Assembly (NCBI GenBank): GCA_934561555.1
Contig: CAKTGQ010000010.1
Location: 1-64,000, forward strand
DNA from: an uncultured Faecalibacterium sp.
Lineage (GTDB): Bacteria; Bacillota; Clostridia; Oscillospirales; Ruminococcaceae
Reading direction: 5' to 3'
DNA: 64,000 bases
A program made the position numbers and the translations under genes. The notes beneath the pieces are model-generated. The model saw nothing but the letters and a program-made list of their open reading frames with translations. It made no database searches and had not been told where the DNA came from. Shown piece by piece: positions 1-8,289 of the stretch (positions are counted from its first letter, which is position 1; each line of letters begins with the position of its first letter).

Positions 1-602
1 GCGGTCAGGTTCTTTTCAGAGTAGCCGCCCACCAGCTGACCGCCGTTTTCCACCACGGTGTACTTGGAGCAGAAATCGGCAAGATCGCTGGTAGCTACGC
101 GCACCGGCACATACTTGGTGCCCAGCACCTCGTAGTGGTCCATCTGCACGGTAGAGCCGTCGGCCTTAGTGATGGTGCCGCGGTTCCAGCCCACGGTGGT
201 GCCATCGGCCAGATAGATGGTCTTGCCATCGTCCGACCAGTGGGAAACGGTGTAGGTGCTGCCGTCCTTGGCGTAGATGACAGCAGTACTCTGGAAGCTG
301 CCGCGGTGCAGACCATGGTTGGCGGTGGCGCGGGAAACTGCATCAAATGCGCCAAGGTCCTGCTCCTCGTGGCTGTCCAGCTGCGCAGAGGCGGCAGTGC
401 TGCCGGCAGCATAGACCTTCTCGTTTGCCCAGTACTCGTCCCAAGTCAGGGCAGCGTAGAGATAGGTGTACTTTTTGCCCAGCAGAAAATCGAAAAAGCC
501 GTTTTCCTCCTCGGCGGGAGCTGCTGCAAAGGCGGTAGCGGTCAGCAGGCTGAACGCCATAGCCGCCGACAGCAGCAGGGAAAGAAATTTCTTTGTTCTC
601 AT
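1..602 (-). CDS. Secreted protein, possibly Tp47-like; C-terminus outside window
   Basis: The first 200 residues of a secreted protein are visible; the 3' end runs off the window edge. It opens with a signal peptide (MRTKK, then a hydrophobic stretch to about residue 24 ending AFA). The mature part has aromatic-rich motifs (YTYLYAALTWDEYW about residues 46-59, then HEEQDLGAFDAVSRAT and NHGLHRGSFQ). This pattern recalls the Tp47-type (P47) lipoprotein/penicillin-binding repeat seen in gut Firmicutes; that family name is from memory and tentative. The start at 602 follows a GGAG-type site (complement of 'gctcc' at 610-614). The promoter carries two iron-repressor-like boxes, which would suit a surface protein of iron or haem uptake, but that role is inferred. 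Confidence 0.6.
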   Translation of the reverse strand, partial: MRTKKFLSLLLSAAMAFSLLTATAFAAAPAEEENGFFDFLLGKKYTYLYAALTWDEYWANEKVYAAGSTAASAQLDSHEEQDLGAFDAVSRATANHGLHRGSFQSTAVIYAKDGSTYTVSHWSDDGKTIYLADGTTVGWNRGTITKADGSTVQMDHYEVLGTKYVPVRVATSDLADFCSKYTVVENGGQLVGGYSEKNLT

Positions 603-648
603 GGAAAATGCTCCTTTCATCGCAATGGCAGAAAAGTGCTGCCATATA

Positions 649-723
649 GTTAGCTGCTCCTAACATTGCGCGCAAAGAAAAACCTGCGGGGCAAAGCCCC
701 TCAGATGGTTAGGATAAGCTAAT
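649..723 (-). promoter_or_regulatory. Paired, oppositely oriented DtxR/IdeR-like boxes
   Basis: Two 14-bp sites, TTAGCTGCTCCTAA (650-663, plus strand) and TTAGCTTATCCTAA (722-709, minus strand), match at 12 of 14 positions and face each other. TTAG...CTAA half sites are typical of DtxR-family iron-dependent repressors. The box nearer the promoter overlaps the expected start region. Between them a hairpin (684-704, GGGGC-AAA-GCCCC core with flanking CTG/CAG) could form in the leader RNA. The regulator is not encoded in this window. Confidence 0.5.
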
Positions 724-734
724 TGACGAAATTT

Positions 735-763
735 AAAATAACACGCATACAGAATGTTGTCAA
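735..763 (-). promoter_or_regulatory. Sigma-A-type promoter for the secreted protein
   Basis: Minus strand: -35 TTGACA (763-758), 17-bp spacer, -10 TATTTT (740-735). The predicted transcription start falls just before a DtxR-like box at 722-709, the usual position for a repressor. Confidence 0.7.
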
Positions 764-874
764 GAAAAAACAGGAATGTTTATGAGCGCTAATTTTTCGG
801 CAGAAGGTGCCGCCCGTATTCCTTGTGCGCAGTTCTCCACAGGTGATGCGCAACCCGGAAGACGCGGCGCGCAT

Positions 875-2254
875 TCAGATGGTTTTCTTCCTCGGATACA
901 CAAAGGCATCGCGGCGGTACACCGCCACGAGATACGCCGCCATGAAGCACCAGATGATGGGCTCGCACAGGATGACGGCGTTGTAGGCGTAGCGCGGGAT
1001 GAACACCAGCACAAAGATCACCTTGCCCACCAGCTCGATGACGCTGGAAAACAGCGGCAGCACCTTCTGCCCAAGGCTCTGCAAAGCGTACCGGGTGCAC
1101 AGCAGCACCCCCAGCACCGCGTAGAACGGTGCGTTCCACATCAGATACCGTGCACCGTTTTCCAGCACGAGCGGCGCGGTGGAACCGGAGATCAGCTGCA
1201 CCAGCTGCCGGGCAAAAAGCTGCATCAGCACGATGTCTGCCACCATAATGACCACCGAGCACAGGTACATGGTGCGCATTCCCTTGCGCACCCGCTCCGG
1301 CTGGCTTGCACCCCGGTTCTGGGAGACAAAGGTAGAACCGGCGTTTGCCATGGAAATCAGCGGCATACTGGTAAAGGAGAACAGCTTGCGCGCGGCGGTG
1401 TGCCCCGCAATGGTCAGCGTGCCCAGCCCGTTGATGCCGTATTGCAGCACCACCGAACCCGCCGACACGATGCTGCTCATCAGCCCCATGGAGATGCTCT
1501 GGCTGAACAGCTCCCAGTACAAATGCTGTCCCACCGCCCAGTGCTTGCGGGCGGGCAGCAGCAGCGGCACGCGGCGCATCACATACAGAATGCACAGCAC
1601 CACCGAGATGCCCTGCGCAATGACGGTAGCCACCGCCGCGCCCTGCACGCCCATGCCCAGCCCGGCAATGAACCACAGATCCAGCGCCACATTCAGCCCG
1701 GAGCTGATGAGCAGGAACACCAGCGGCATCACGCTGTTGCCGATGGCACGCAGCAGCCCGGCGCACAGGTTATAAAGGAACATCACCAGCACGCCCAAGT
1801 CGATGACGATGATGTACCGGTAGGCGTCCTCTAAAATCTCTGCGGGGGTATCCAGCAGCTGCAAAAGCGGCCGCAGGCCGAAAAAGCCCGCCGTGGTAAT
1901 GACAAAGCTTGCGCAAAGCCCGATGACCAGCGACCCGGCCACCGTCCTTTTGAGCAGGTCCTCGTCCTGCGCCCCGTAGGAGCGCGCAGCCACGATGGAA
2001 AGCCCGTTGCCGATGCCGATGCCAAAGCCCACCAGCAGCTCGTAGATGGACCCGCAGGAGCCGATGGCGGCCAGTGCGGTATCGCCCAGCACGTTGCCCA
2101 CGATCATGGTATCTACGGTATTATACAGCTGCTGGAACAGATTGGACACCAGAATGGGCAGCATGAACAGCAGAAGGTTTTTGAAAATAGGCCCGTGCAG
2201 CAGGTCTGCATTCCGGTTAAAGAGGTTTGTTTTCAGGGGTCGCGTCTGGGTCAT
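875..2254 (-). CDS. MATE family multidrug/toxin exporter
   Basis: This is a 459-residue polytopic membrane protein of the MATE (MatE/NorM-DinF) family, which exports cationic or aromatic compounds by sodium or proton antiport. The N-terminal half has the usual YNTVDTMIVG motif at residues 44-53 followed by the conserved LAAIGS stretch. About 12 hydrophobic segments are spread over two homologous halves. I start at 2254 because AAAGGA sits 7 nt upstream there; an in-frame ATG 7 codons earlier lacks a good site. A terminator-like hairpin lies directly upstream of the ribosome-binding site. It is transcribed away from the secreted protein gene's promoter region and shares no obvious operon. Substrate is unknown. 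Confidence 0.9.
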   Translation of the reverse strand: MTQTRPLKTNLFNRNADLLHGPIFKNLLLFMLPILVSNLFQQLYNTVDTMIVGNVLGDTALAAIGSCGSIYELLVGFGIGIGNGLSIVAARSYGAQDEDLLKRTVAGSLVIGLCASFVITTAGFFGLRPLLQLLDTPAEILEDAYRYIIVIDLGVLVMFLYNLCAGLLRAIGNSVMPLVFLLISSGLNVALDLWFIAGLGMGVQGAAVATVIAQGISVVLCILYVMRRVPLLLPARKHWAVGQHLYWELFSQSISMGLMSSIVSAGSVVLQYGINGLGTLTIAGHTAARKLFSFTSMPLISMANAGSTFVSQNRGASQPERVRKGMRTMYLCSVVIMVADIVLMQLFARQLVQLISGSTAPLVLENGARYLMWNAPFYAVLGVLLCTRYALQSLGQKVLPLFSSVIELVGKVIFVLVFIPRYAYNAVILCEPIIWCFMAAYLVAVYRRDAFVYPRKKTI

Positions 2255-2273
2255 AGGGTTCCTTTCTTCGCGC

Positions 2274-2312
2274 AAAAAGGAGGCCGTTACACAAAAACTG
2301 TGCAGTGGCCTC
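2274..2312 (-). terminator. Terminator-like hairpin in the MATE leader
   Basis: On the minus strand GAGGCC (2312-2307) pairs with GGCCTC (2285-2280), with an inner CACA/TGTG pairing, and is followed by a run of five T (2278-2274) only about 10 nt before the MATE ribosome-binding site. A terminator at the end of a 5' leader suggests attenuation, but no known riboswitch was recognised further upstream. Confidence 0.45.
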
Positions 2313-2321
2313 TTTTGCGGT

Positions 2322-2396
2322 TAAACGATTTAAAAAATTTTTATTTGTAGTTGCGAAACGACTTTTTTATTCACGAAAAGGGTCGTGGCGGAGAAA
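2322..2396 (+). repeat. Truncated family A hairpin element
   Basis: Carries family A landmarks: an AACGATTTA-like end, an A/T-rich block, and CACGAAAAGGGTCGT at the other side. Only one hairpin arm (GTAGTTGCGAAACGAC) remains; it resembles the 5' arm of the intact copy at 42139-42174 in 14 of 16 positions. The partner arm is missing, so the copy looks decayed. Confidence 0.5.
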
Positions 2397-2412
2397 ACAT
2401 CTGCCGGTCTGC

Positions 2413-2621
2413 GCCCTCTCCGTCTGCTCACTGCGTTCGCATCCACCTCTCCCAAATGGAGAGGCAAGAGCACTGCCGGAAACTTTCTCATTACACCTGA
2501 TGCTTTAGCAACGAGCCTTAGACCTTGGCTCTCCCTTTGAGGAAAGACTTCCCCCGGAGCGGGGGAAGATGTCACCGTAGGTGACAAAAGGGGGAATCTG
2601 GCGCGGGAGCGCCTGAGAGGG
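2413..2621. repeat. Family B interspersed element
   Basis: CCCTCTCC...CTGAGAGGG ends enclose a chain of small palindromes: TCTCCC/GGAGAG, CTTCCCCCGGAGCGGGGGAAG, GTCACC-GTA-GGTGAC and GGCGC-GGGA-GCGCC. It fills the gap between the MATE gene's leader and the last gene of the histidine operon, ending 4 bp before that gene's stop codon. Confidence 0.75.
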
Positions 2622-2625
2622 TTTT

Positions 2626-3450
2626 TTATAACTCCTGTTCTTCAAACCCGTTGACAGTCAGCACAGTCACGGCGGTAAAGCCTGCAGCCTTGATGGCGTC
2701 GGCGGCTTCGTCAAAGCCGAAGGTCAGCGCAGCGGTGTCGTGGGCGTCGGCGGTGATGAGCACCCTGCCGCCCAGTTTGTTCCACTCGCCCAGCAGCCAT
2801 GCGCCGGGGTAGAAGTCCTTGCGGTAGCCCCGGTACACGCCGCCGGTGTTCACTTCCAGAATGCAGTTGTTCTCCCGGGCAGTGTGCAGCGCCTTTAAAG
2901 CCGCTGCCTTGTAGCGGGGAGACTCCTCGTCAAAGAAGCTGCCGTCGGCGTTCAGCTTTTTGATAAGGTCGATATGCCCCAGAATGTCCGGCTTTTTGGC
3001 GGCGATCGTCTCCACCTCGGCAAAATAGGCCTCCACCGCTGCCAGCGGGTCGCCGTCAAAATCGTTGTCGATGCAGTCCCGCAGATCCTCGGGGCGGAAA
3101 TCGATCTCGTAGTATTTGCCGGTGTTTTTGCCGTACAGGTGGTGTGCGCTGCCGATCCAGTAATCAAAGCCCTTGGGCGTGCCCTCGCTCAGCAGGTCCC
3201 ACTCGATGCCGCACAGGATGTCCACCTTGCCCCGGTACTCGTTTTTCAGCTTGGCAATGGTGGCGCGGTACTGCGCGGTGCGCCCGGGGGTCATGCAGTA
3301 TTCGCGGTCGGGCTTTGTGTAGCTGTGGCCGCTGAAACCAAGGGTGGTCAGCCCCTGCGCACAGGCAGCACCCGCCATCTCCTGCAGGGTGTTTTTGCCG
3401 TCACACAGGGTGGAGTGGCAATGTACGCTGGACTTTCTGTAATCTGCCAT
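2626..3450 (-). CDS. hisJ: Histidinol-phosphatase, PHP family
   Basis: This 274-residue protein dephosphorylates L-histidinol phosphate to histidinol, the step before HisD. It is a PHP-domain (metal-dependent) phosphatase of the HisJ/HisK type, not the HAD type fused to HisB in enterics. Metal-ligand motifs are visible in order: HCHS at residues 10-13, GHS near 41-43, GIEWD near 80, GSAHH, GHIDL and a C-terminal ADAHD. The start is an ATG next to AAGGATGCAGTGAGAAGCCT, only 8 bp after hisIE. It is the last gene of the operon and supplies the only step the other his genes here would lack. The gene is called hisK in some species. Confidence 0.9.
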   Translation of the reverse strand: MADYRKSSVHCHSTLCDGKNTLQEMAGAACAQGLTTLGFSGHSYTKPDREYCMTPGRTAQYRATIAKLKNEYRGKVDILCGIEWDLLSEGTPKGFDYWIGSAHHLYGKNTGKYYEIDFRPEDLRDCIDNDFDGDPLAAVEAYFAEVETIAAKKPDILGHIDLIKKLNADGSFFDEESPRYKAAALKALHTARENNCILEVNTGGVYRGYRKDFYPGAWLLGEWNKLGGRVLITADAHDTAALTFGFDEAADAIKAAGFTAVTVLTVNGFEEQEL

Positions 3451-3457
3451 AGGCTTC

Positions 3458-4093
3458 TCACTGCATCCTTTCCTGCTTGACCTTGTGGTCGATGACGTGG
3501 CGCTTTTCCAGCTCCCGGGTCACATCCTCAACGGTGATGCCCGCGCTGACCATCAGCACCAGCACATGATAGGCAAGGTCGCTGATTTCATAAATCGTCT
3601 CGGCCTTGTCCTCTTTTTCGCCCGCAATGATGACCTCGGTGCACTCCTCGCCCACCTTTTTCAGGATCTTCTCCTTGCCCTTTTCAAACAGGTAGGTGGT
3701 GTAGCTGCCCTCCGTGGGGGTATCCTTGCGGCCCTTGATGAGATTATACAGCCCCTGCCAGCTGAACTGTTTCAGCTCCGGGGAAACATATACTTCATTG
3801 AAAAAGCAGCTTTCTGCTCCGGTGTGGCAGGCAGGGCCATCCTTTACCACCTCTACCACCAGTGCGTCAGCGTCGCAGTCGGCGGTAATGGACACCACCC
3901 GCTGCACATTGCCGCTGGTCTCGCCCTTGCGCCAGATCTCCTGACGGCTGCGGCTCCAGAACACGGTGCGCCCCTCGGCAATGGTCAGCGCCAGCGTCTC
4001 GGCGTTCATGTAGGCAAGGGTGAGCACCTGCTTTGTGTAGTGATCCTGCACGATAGCAGGGATCAGGCCTTTTTCATCAAATTTCAGTTCCAT
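3458..4093 (-). CDS. hisIE: Phosphoribosyl-AMP cyclohydrolase / phosphoribosyl-ATP pyrophosphatase
   Basis: A bifunctional 211-residue cytosolic enzyme catalysing steps 2 and 3 of histidine synthesis. The HisI part (about 1-115) has the metal-binding DCDAD motif at 72-76 with Cys73, Cys89 and Cys96. The HisE part (about 125-211) has the helical pyrophosphatase signature KKVGEE at 145-150 and SDLAYH at 171-176. I start at 4093, with GGAGGGAGAA 6 nt upstream, rather than at an in-frame ATG 21 codons earlier that lies in the hisF-hisIE gap. It sits 79 bp after hisF, the largest repeat-free gap in the operon. Confidence 0.95.
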   Translation of the reverse strand: MELKFDEKGLIPAIVQDHYTKQVLTLAYMNAETLALTIAEGRTVFWSRSRQEIWRKGETSGNVQRVVSITADCDADALVVEVVKDGPACHTGAESCFFNEVYVSPELKQFSWQGLYNLIKGRKDTPTEGSYTTYLFEKGKEKILKKVGEECTEVIIAGEKEDKAETIYEISDLAYHVLVLMVSAGITVEDVTRELEKRHVIDHKVKQERMQ

Positions 4094-4172
4094 GACGGTT
4101 CTCCCTCCCCGGATGGGGATACTGTGTATTTTATCGTATTCAAGACAAAAAAGCAAGAGTTTTATGCGCTTT

Positions 4173-4928
4173 TTACAGCCGCATTTCCACGCCGTTTGCG
4201 TTCAGGTACTCCTTCAGCTCCCGGATGCCCAGCAGCTTCTGGTGGAAGATGCCCGCCGCCAGCCCGGCGTCGATGCCCTTGTGGTGGAACAGCTCCAGAA
4301 AATCCTCTTTTTTGCCCGCGCCGCCGCTGGCAATGATGGGGATGTTCACCCGGGCGGCCACTGCGTCCAGCATTTCAAGGTCGAAGCCGTTGCGCACGCC
4401 GTCGGTGTCGATGCTGTTCAGGCACACTTCGCCCGCGCCGTGGGCGGCGCACCAGCTGATCCAGTCCAGCGCATCCCGGCCGGTATCCTCGCGCCCGCCC
4501 TTGGCGAACACCCGGAACCGGCCGTTCACCCGCTTCACGTCTGCGGAAAGTACCACGCACTGGTCGCCGTAGCGCTGCGCGGCGGCGGGGATGAGCCCGG
4601 GGTCCTTCAGCGCGCCGGAGTTGACGCTCACCTTATCCGCGCCGCATTTCAGCACCCGGTCAAAATCCTCTAGGGTGTTGATGCCGCCGCCCACGGTCAG
4701 GGGGATAAAAATCTCTCCCGCCACCCGGGTCAGGATATCGGTAAAGAGGGCGCGTCCCTCAAAGCTGGCGGTGATATCGTAGAACACCAGCTCGTCCGCC
4801 CCGGCGGCGTTGTATAGCCGTGCCATCTCCACCGGGTCGGCTACGTCCTTGATACCCTCAAAGTTCGTGCCCTTGACCACCCGGCCGTCGCGCACGTCCA
4901 GACAGGGGATAATGCGTTTGGTTATCAT
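4173..4928 (-). CDS. hisF: Imidazole glycerol phosphate synthase cyclase subunit
   Basis: HisF (251 residues) is the cyclase half of IGP synthase. It uses ammonia channelled from HisH to turn PRFAR into imidazole glycerol phosphate and AICAR. It is a (beta/alpha)8 barrel; catalytic Asp11 (IIPCLD) and Asp130 (VLSAD) are both present at their standard positions. Phosphate-binding loops TVGGGI (78-83) and ASGGAG are intact. AGAGGGG lies 6 nt before the ATG. The gene follows hisA by 15 bp. Confidence 0.97.
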   Translation of the reverse strand: MITKRIIPCLDVRDGRVVKGTNFEGIKDVADPVEMARLYNAAGADELVFYDITASFEGRALFTDILTRVAGEIFIPLTVGGGINTLEDFDRVLKCGADKVSVNSGALKDPGLIPAAAQRYGDQCVVLSADVKRVNGRFRVFAKGGREDTGRDALDWISWCAAHGAGEVCLNSIDTDGVRNGFDLEMLDAVAARVNIPIIASGGAGKKEDFLELFHHKGIDAGLAAGIFHQKLLGIRELKEYLNANGVEMRL

Positions 4929-4943
4929 AAAGACCCCTCTTTC

Positions 4944-5663
4944 TCAGTCCTGCACCAGCTGCACGCAGCGGGCAAGGTCCAGCGCGCCGGTGTACAGGCT
5001 TTTGCCCAGAATGGCCGCTGCCGTGCCCATCTGCTGCAATTCCAGCAGCTCCGCCTCGGAGGAGATGCCGCCGCTGGCGGTAAAAGCCACCCCGGGCACC
5101 TCGGCCGCCAGCTGGCGGTACAGGGCAAGGTTTGTGCCCTGCATCGCGCCGTCACAGGCAATGTCGGTGTAGATGATGGCGGTACAGCCGGCTTCTGCCA
5201 GCCGCTTGCAGAAGGCCACACCCGGCTCGGCGCTGACCTCCTTCCAGCCGTGGATGGCCACATAGCCGTCCTTGGCGTCCACGCCTACGGCAATTTTGTC
5301 GCCGTATTTTTGCAGCATCCGGGCGGTAAAGGCAAAATCCGTTACCGCCACGCTGCCCAGAATGCAGCGCCCCACCCCGAGGGAGAGATATTTTTCAATG
5401 CGCTCCTCGGTGCGGATGCCGCCGCCTACCTCGATGTACAAACCGCCCTGCTTTGCCAGTGCGGCAATGGTGTCGTAGTTGGAAAGGGTGCCGTCCTTGG
5501 CGCCGTCCAAGTCCACCACATGAAGATTTTTTGCCCCGGCGGCCACAAAGCTGCGTGCCTGTGCGCAGGGGTCCTGCCCGTAAACGGTCATGCGGTCGTA
5601 GTCGCCCTGTGTCAGGCGCACCACCTGCCCGCCGCGCAGGTCAATGGCTGGAAATAGCTGCAT
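4944..5663 (-). CDS. hisA: ProFAR isomerase
   Basis: HisA (239 residues) isomerises ProFAR to PRFAR. It is a (beta/alpha)8 barrel homologous to HisF; the catalytic pair Asp8 (FPAIDLRGG) and Asp129 (VGVDAKDG) is present. A family A repeat lies immediately upstream. The only Shine-Dalgarno-like sequence, GAGAGGGG, belongs to the end of that repeat and sits about 11 nt before the ATG, so the mobile-looking element probably supplies translation initiation for hisA. Confidence 0.96.
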   Translation of the reverse strand: MQLFPAIDLRGGQVVRLTQGDYDRMTVYGQDPCAQARSFVAAGAKNLHVVDLDGAKDGTLSNYDTIAALAKQGGLYIEVGGGIRTEERIEKYLSLGVGRCILGSVAVTDFAFTARMLQKYGDKIAVGVDAKDGYVAIHGWKEVSAEPGVAFCKRLAEAGCTAIIYTDIACDGAMQGTNLALYRQLAAEVPGVAFTASGGISSEAELLELQQMGTAAAILGKSLYTGALDLARCVQLVQD

Positions 5664-5668
5664 ACATT

Positions 5669-5790
5669 ATGACCCCTCTCGTGAAAATGCGTTTGGAGCG
5701 GCCCGCAGGCCGCGACAAACGCGAAATTAAAAATAATTTTTCCGCTGAATATGCCCAGAGCGCAAGCGGAGGGCATTTAAAATTGTTTTG
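5669..5790. repeat. Family A hairpin element inside the his operon
   Basis: Between hisH and hisA. Contains GACCCCTCTCGTGAAAAT, a hairpin at 5689-5722 (GCGTTTG...GCGGCC arms, CGCA loop), the AATTTTTCCGCTGAA block and a second stem ATGCCC/GGGCAT. It is transcribed as part of the his mRNA. Confidence 0.8.
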
Positions 5791-5800
5791 CTCTGCAAAA

Positions 5801-5850
5801 GCTCCTCCCTCGGGGGAGCTGGCAACGCCGCAGGCGTTGACTGAGAGGGT
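5801..5850. repeat. Short family B element at the end of hisH
   Basis: CTCCTCCCTCGGGGGAG palindrome followed by CAACGCC-GCA-GGCGTTG and CTGAGAGGG. The hisH stop codon begins at its last base. Confidence 0.7.
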
Positions 5851-6458
5851 TACAATTCGCTGAACGCCTTGAGGATCCGCAGACCGGTATCGCCGCTCTT
5901 TTCCGGGTGGAACTGGGTGCCGTACACCCGCCCCGCCCGCACCGCGCCGGTGACCGGGATGGAATAATCGCTGACGGCAAGGGTGCTTTCGGCGCAGTTT
6001 TTGCCGTAGTAGCTGTGGACGTAGTACATATACTCGCCTTCGCGGATGTAGCGGAACAGGGGATCATCCTTTACGATGTGCAAAGCGTTCCAGCCCATCT
6101 GCGGCACCTTCAGCTCTTTGTCCGTAAGGTCGGGGCCCAGCGGGCAGACCTCGCCTTTGATAAAGCCCAGCCCGGCGTGCTCGCCGTACTCATAGCTTTT
6201 TTCAAACAGCAGCTGCATCCCAAGGCAGATGCCCAGCAGGGGCTTCTCTTCCGCCTGCTCTTTCAGCACCGGCACAAGGCCGGTGGCGGTAAGCTTTGCC
6301 ATGGCATCCCCGAATGCGCCTACCCCCGGCAGAATAAGCCGGTCGGCGGCGCGGATGGCATCGGCATCGGCGGTGACCACTGCCTGCAGCCCCAGCTGCT
6401 GCAAGCTGGAGCGCAGGCTGAACAGGTTGCCCACGCCGTAATCAATAATGGCGATCAT
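5850..6458 (-). CDS. hisH: Imidazole glycerol phosphate synthase glutaminase subunit
   Basis: HisH (202 residues) is the class I glutamine amidotransferase that feeds ammonia to HisF. The nucleophile lies in GICLGMQ (residues 76-82, Cys78) and the rest of the triad in QFHPEKSG (His184, Glu186). The start ATG at 6458 overlaps the hisB stop by 4 bp, indicating translational coupling. In-frame codons upstream only extend into hisB and are not used. The stop codon touches a family B repeat. Confidence 0.96.
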   Translation of the reverse strand: MIAIIDYGVGNLFSLRSSLQQLGLQAVVTADADAIRAADRLILPGVGAFGDAMAKLTATGLVPVLKEQAEEKPLLGICLGMQLLFEKSYEYGEHAGLGFIKGEVCPLGPDLTDKELKVPQMGWNALHIVKDDPLFRYIREGEYMYYVHSYYGKNCAESTLAVSDYSIPVTGAVRAGRVYGTQFHPEKSGDTGLRILKAFSEL

Positions 6459-7051
6459 ACCAGCAGTCCTTTCGTGGAGGGGATCTCGTCCCGGTGCGCC
6501 GCGTCGATGCGCACGGCTTCGGCCAGCGCGTGGCCTGCGCCCTTGAAGCAGGCTTCCAGAATGTGGTGGGTGTTTTCGCCTGCAAACTGCACAAAGTGGA
6601 CGGTGGCGGGCACGCTGCGGGCAAAGCCGTACCAGAACTCTTTGGCGCACTCCACGTCAAAATCGCCCACCTTTTCGGTCTGGCAGCGGATGTCCCAGTT
6701 CAGGGTGCACCGGCCGGAAAGATCCACCGCGCACAGCACCAGCGCTTCGTCCATGGGCAGGTAGAAGCTGCCGTAGCGGCAGATGCCGCGCATTTCGCCC
6801 AGTGCCCGGGCAAAGGCCTGTCCCAGCGCAATGCCCACGTCCTCGGTGGTGTGGTGGTAGTCCACCTGCACGTCGCCGTGGCAGGTGAGCACCAGATCAA
6901 ACCGTCCGTGCCGGGCAAACAGTTCCAGCATGTGGTTCAGAAAGCCGCACCCGGTGTCGATCTCGTAGCGGCCGGTGCCGTCCAGATCAAGGGTCAGCTC
7001 GATCTGAGTCTCGTTGGTGCTGCGTTCCAGCGTTACCATGCGCTCTGCCAT
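6455..7051 (-). CDS. hisB: Imidazoleglycerol-phosphate dehydratase
   Basis: A monofunctional 198-residue HisB that dehydrates imidazole glycerol phosphate to imidazole acetol phosphate. Manganese ligands are in the two repeats HHTTED (66-71) and THHILEACFK (161-170), with the STKG motif at the C-terminus. There is no fused HAD phosphatase, consistent with the separate PHP phosphatase at the operon end. I prefer ATG at 7051 because GGAGGT (7063-7058) is 6 nt upstream. A GTG two codons earlier would overlap hisC by 4 bp but has no room for the site. Confidence 0.95.
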   Translation of the reverse strand: MAERMVTLERSTNETQIELTLDLDGTGRYEIDTGCGFLNHMLELFARHGRFDLVLTCHGDVQVDYHHTTEDVGIALGQAFARALGEMRGICRYGSFYLPMDEALVLCAVDLSGRCTLNWDIRCQTEKVGDFDVECAKEFWYGFARSVPATVHFVQFAGENTHHILEACFKGAGHALAEAVRIDAAHRDEIPSTKGLLV

Positions 7052-7053
7052 TG

Positions 7054-8115
7054 TCACACCTCCAGTATTTTGTCCACGGCGTCCATCAGTGCCTGCATCT
7101 GCTCCGGCGTGCCGATGGTGATGCGCAGCCAGTTATCAATGCGCGGCGCATCGAAATGCCGCACCAGAATGCCGTTTTCCTTTAACTTTTTGTATAGCAC
7201 ACCGCCGTTTCTCCGCTCTGTGCTGGCAAATACAAAGTTTGCGCGGCTGTCCAGCACGGTAAAGCCCCGGTCGGTCAGTTGCTGCATCGTCCATGCGCGG
7301 GTGTCCATAATGGCGGTGCGGGTCTTTTCAAAGTAGGCGGTATCTTCCAGCGCAGCCTGCCCGGCTTTCAGGGTCAGGCGGTTGATGTTGTAGGGGTTCA
7401 GGCTGAACTTGACCCGGTTCAGGTCGGCAATCAATGCCGCGTTGCCCATGGCAAGCCCCAGCCGCGCACCCGCCAGCTGCCGGGATTTGGAGAAGGTCTG
7501 CACCACCAGCAGGTTGTCATATTGGTCAATGAGGGGCACGCAGCTCTCGCCGCCAAAGTCCACATAGGCTTCGTCTACAATGACCACGCTGTCCGGGTTC
7601 GATTGCAAAATGCCCTCGATGGCCTCCCGGGGCAGGCACAGCCCGGTGGGGGCGTTGGGGTTTGCGATGACGATGGTCTCGTGCAGGCCGTGGTAATCGG
7701 CGGGGTCAAGGGTGAAGTCCTCTTTTAACGGGATGATATGGGTGGGGATGTGCAGCAGGCCGCACCACACGCCGTAGCAGCCGTAGGTGATATCCGCAAA
7801 AGCCAGCGGGTGGCTCTCGTCACAGAAAGCCCGCAGCGCAAAGAACAGGTTCTCGTCGCTGCCGTTGCCGGGCATGACCTGGGAAGGCTGCAGGCCGAAA
7901 TGCGCCGCCGCCGTGCGCAGCAGCTGGGCACAGGCGGGGTCGGAGTAAAGGCGCAGCTTTTCCACCTCGGCTTCGCTCACGGCTGCCACCACCCGGGGGG
8001 ATGGCAGATAGGGACTTTCGTTGGTGTTCAGTTTGATATACTGCTGATCCTGCGGCTGCTCTCCCGGTGTGTAGGGGGTGACAGTGGACAGGGCAGGGGA
8101 AAGAAAACGGCTCAT
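7054..8115 (-). CDS. hisC: Histidinol-phosphate aminotransferase
   Basis: HisC (353 residues) is a PLP-dependent fold-type I aminotransferase converting imidazole acetol phosphate plus glutamate to histidinol phosphate. NPNAPTG (152-158), DEAYVDF (181-187) and TFSKSRQLAGARLG with the PLP lysine at 210 are all intact. The start at 8115 has AGAGGA 8 nt upstream; the longer frame would begin in the repeat between hisD and hisC. Confidence 0.94.
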   Translation of the reverse strand: MSRFLSPALSTVTPYTPGEQPQDQQYIKLNTNESPYLPSPRVVAAVSEAEVEKLRLYSDPACAQLLRTAAAHFGLQPSQVMPGNGSDENLFFALRAFCDESHPLAFADITYGCYGVWCGLLHIPTHIIPLKEDFTLDPADYHGLHETIVIANPNAPTGLCLPREAIEGILQSNPDSVVIVDEAYVDFGGESCVPLIDQYDNLLVVQTFSKSRQLAGARLGLAMGNAALIADLNRVKFSLNPYNINRLTLKAGQAALEDTAYFEKTRTAIMDTRAWTMQQLTDRGFTVLDSRANFVFASTERRNGGVLYKKLKENGILVRHFDAPRIDNWLRITIGTPEQMQALMDAVDKILEV

Positions 8116-8148
8116 AATGGTTTCCTCTTTAGGTTCTGCATACCGTGC

Positions 8149-8281
8149 GCCCTCATCAGTCACCTTCGGTGACAGCTTCCCCCGACCGGGGGAAGCCTTC
8201 AGGACGCTGCCGGTTTCGGAAAGCCTTCCCCCAGACGGGGGAAGGTGGATGCGAACGCAGTGAGCAGACGGATGAGGGTGC
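8149..8281. repeat. Family B element between hisD and hisC
   Basis: CCCTCATCAGTC...GACGGATGAGGG ends enclose GTCACC-TTC-GGTGAC and two copies of a C5/G5 palindrome (CTTCCCCCGACCGGGGGAAG-like). This end variant (CCCTCATC instead of CCCTCTC) recurs at 21279-21412. Confidence 0.7.
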
Positions 8282-8289
8282 TTCCTTAT

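Noticed and set aside
776..1834. Long plus-strand frame opposite the MATE gene, plus similar long antisense frames at 13124-14836, 16557-19292, 30875-33238 and 44153-46192
   Set aside because: They lie opposite well-identified genes, have His/Gln/Arg/Gly-skewed composition typical of antisense of GC-rich codons, and lack good ribosome-binding sites.
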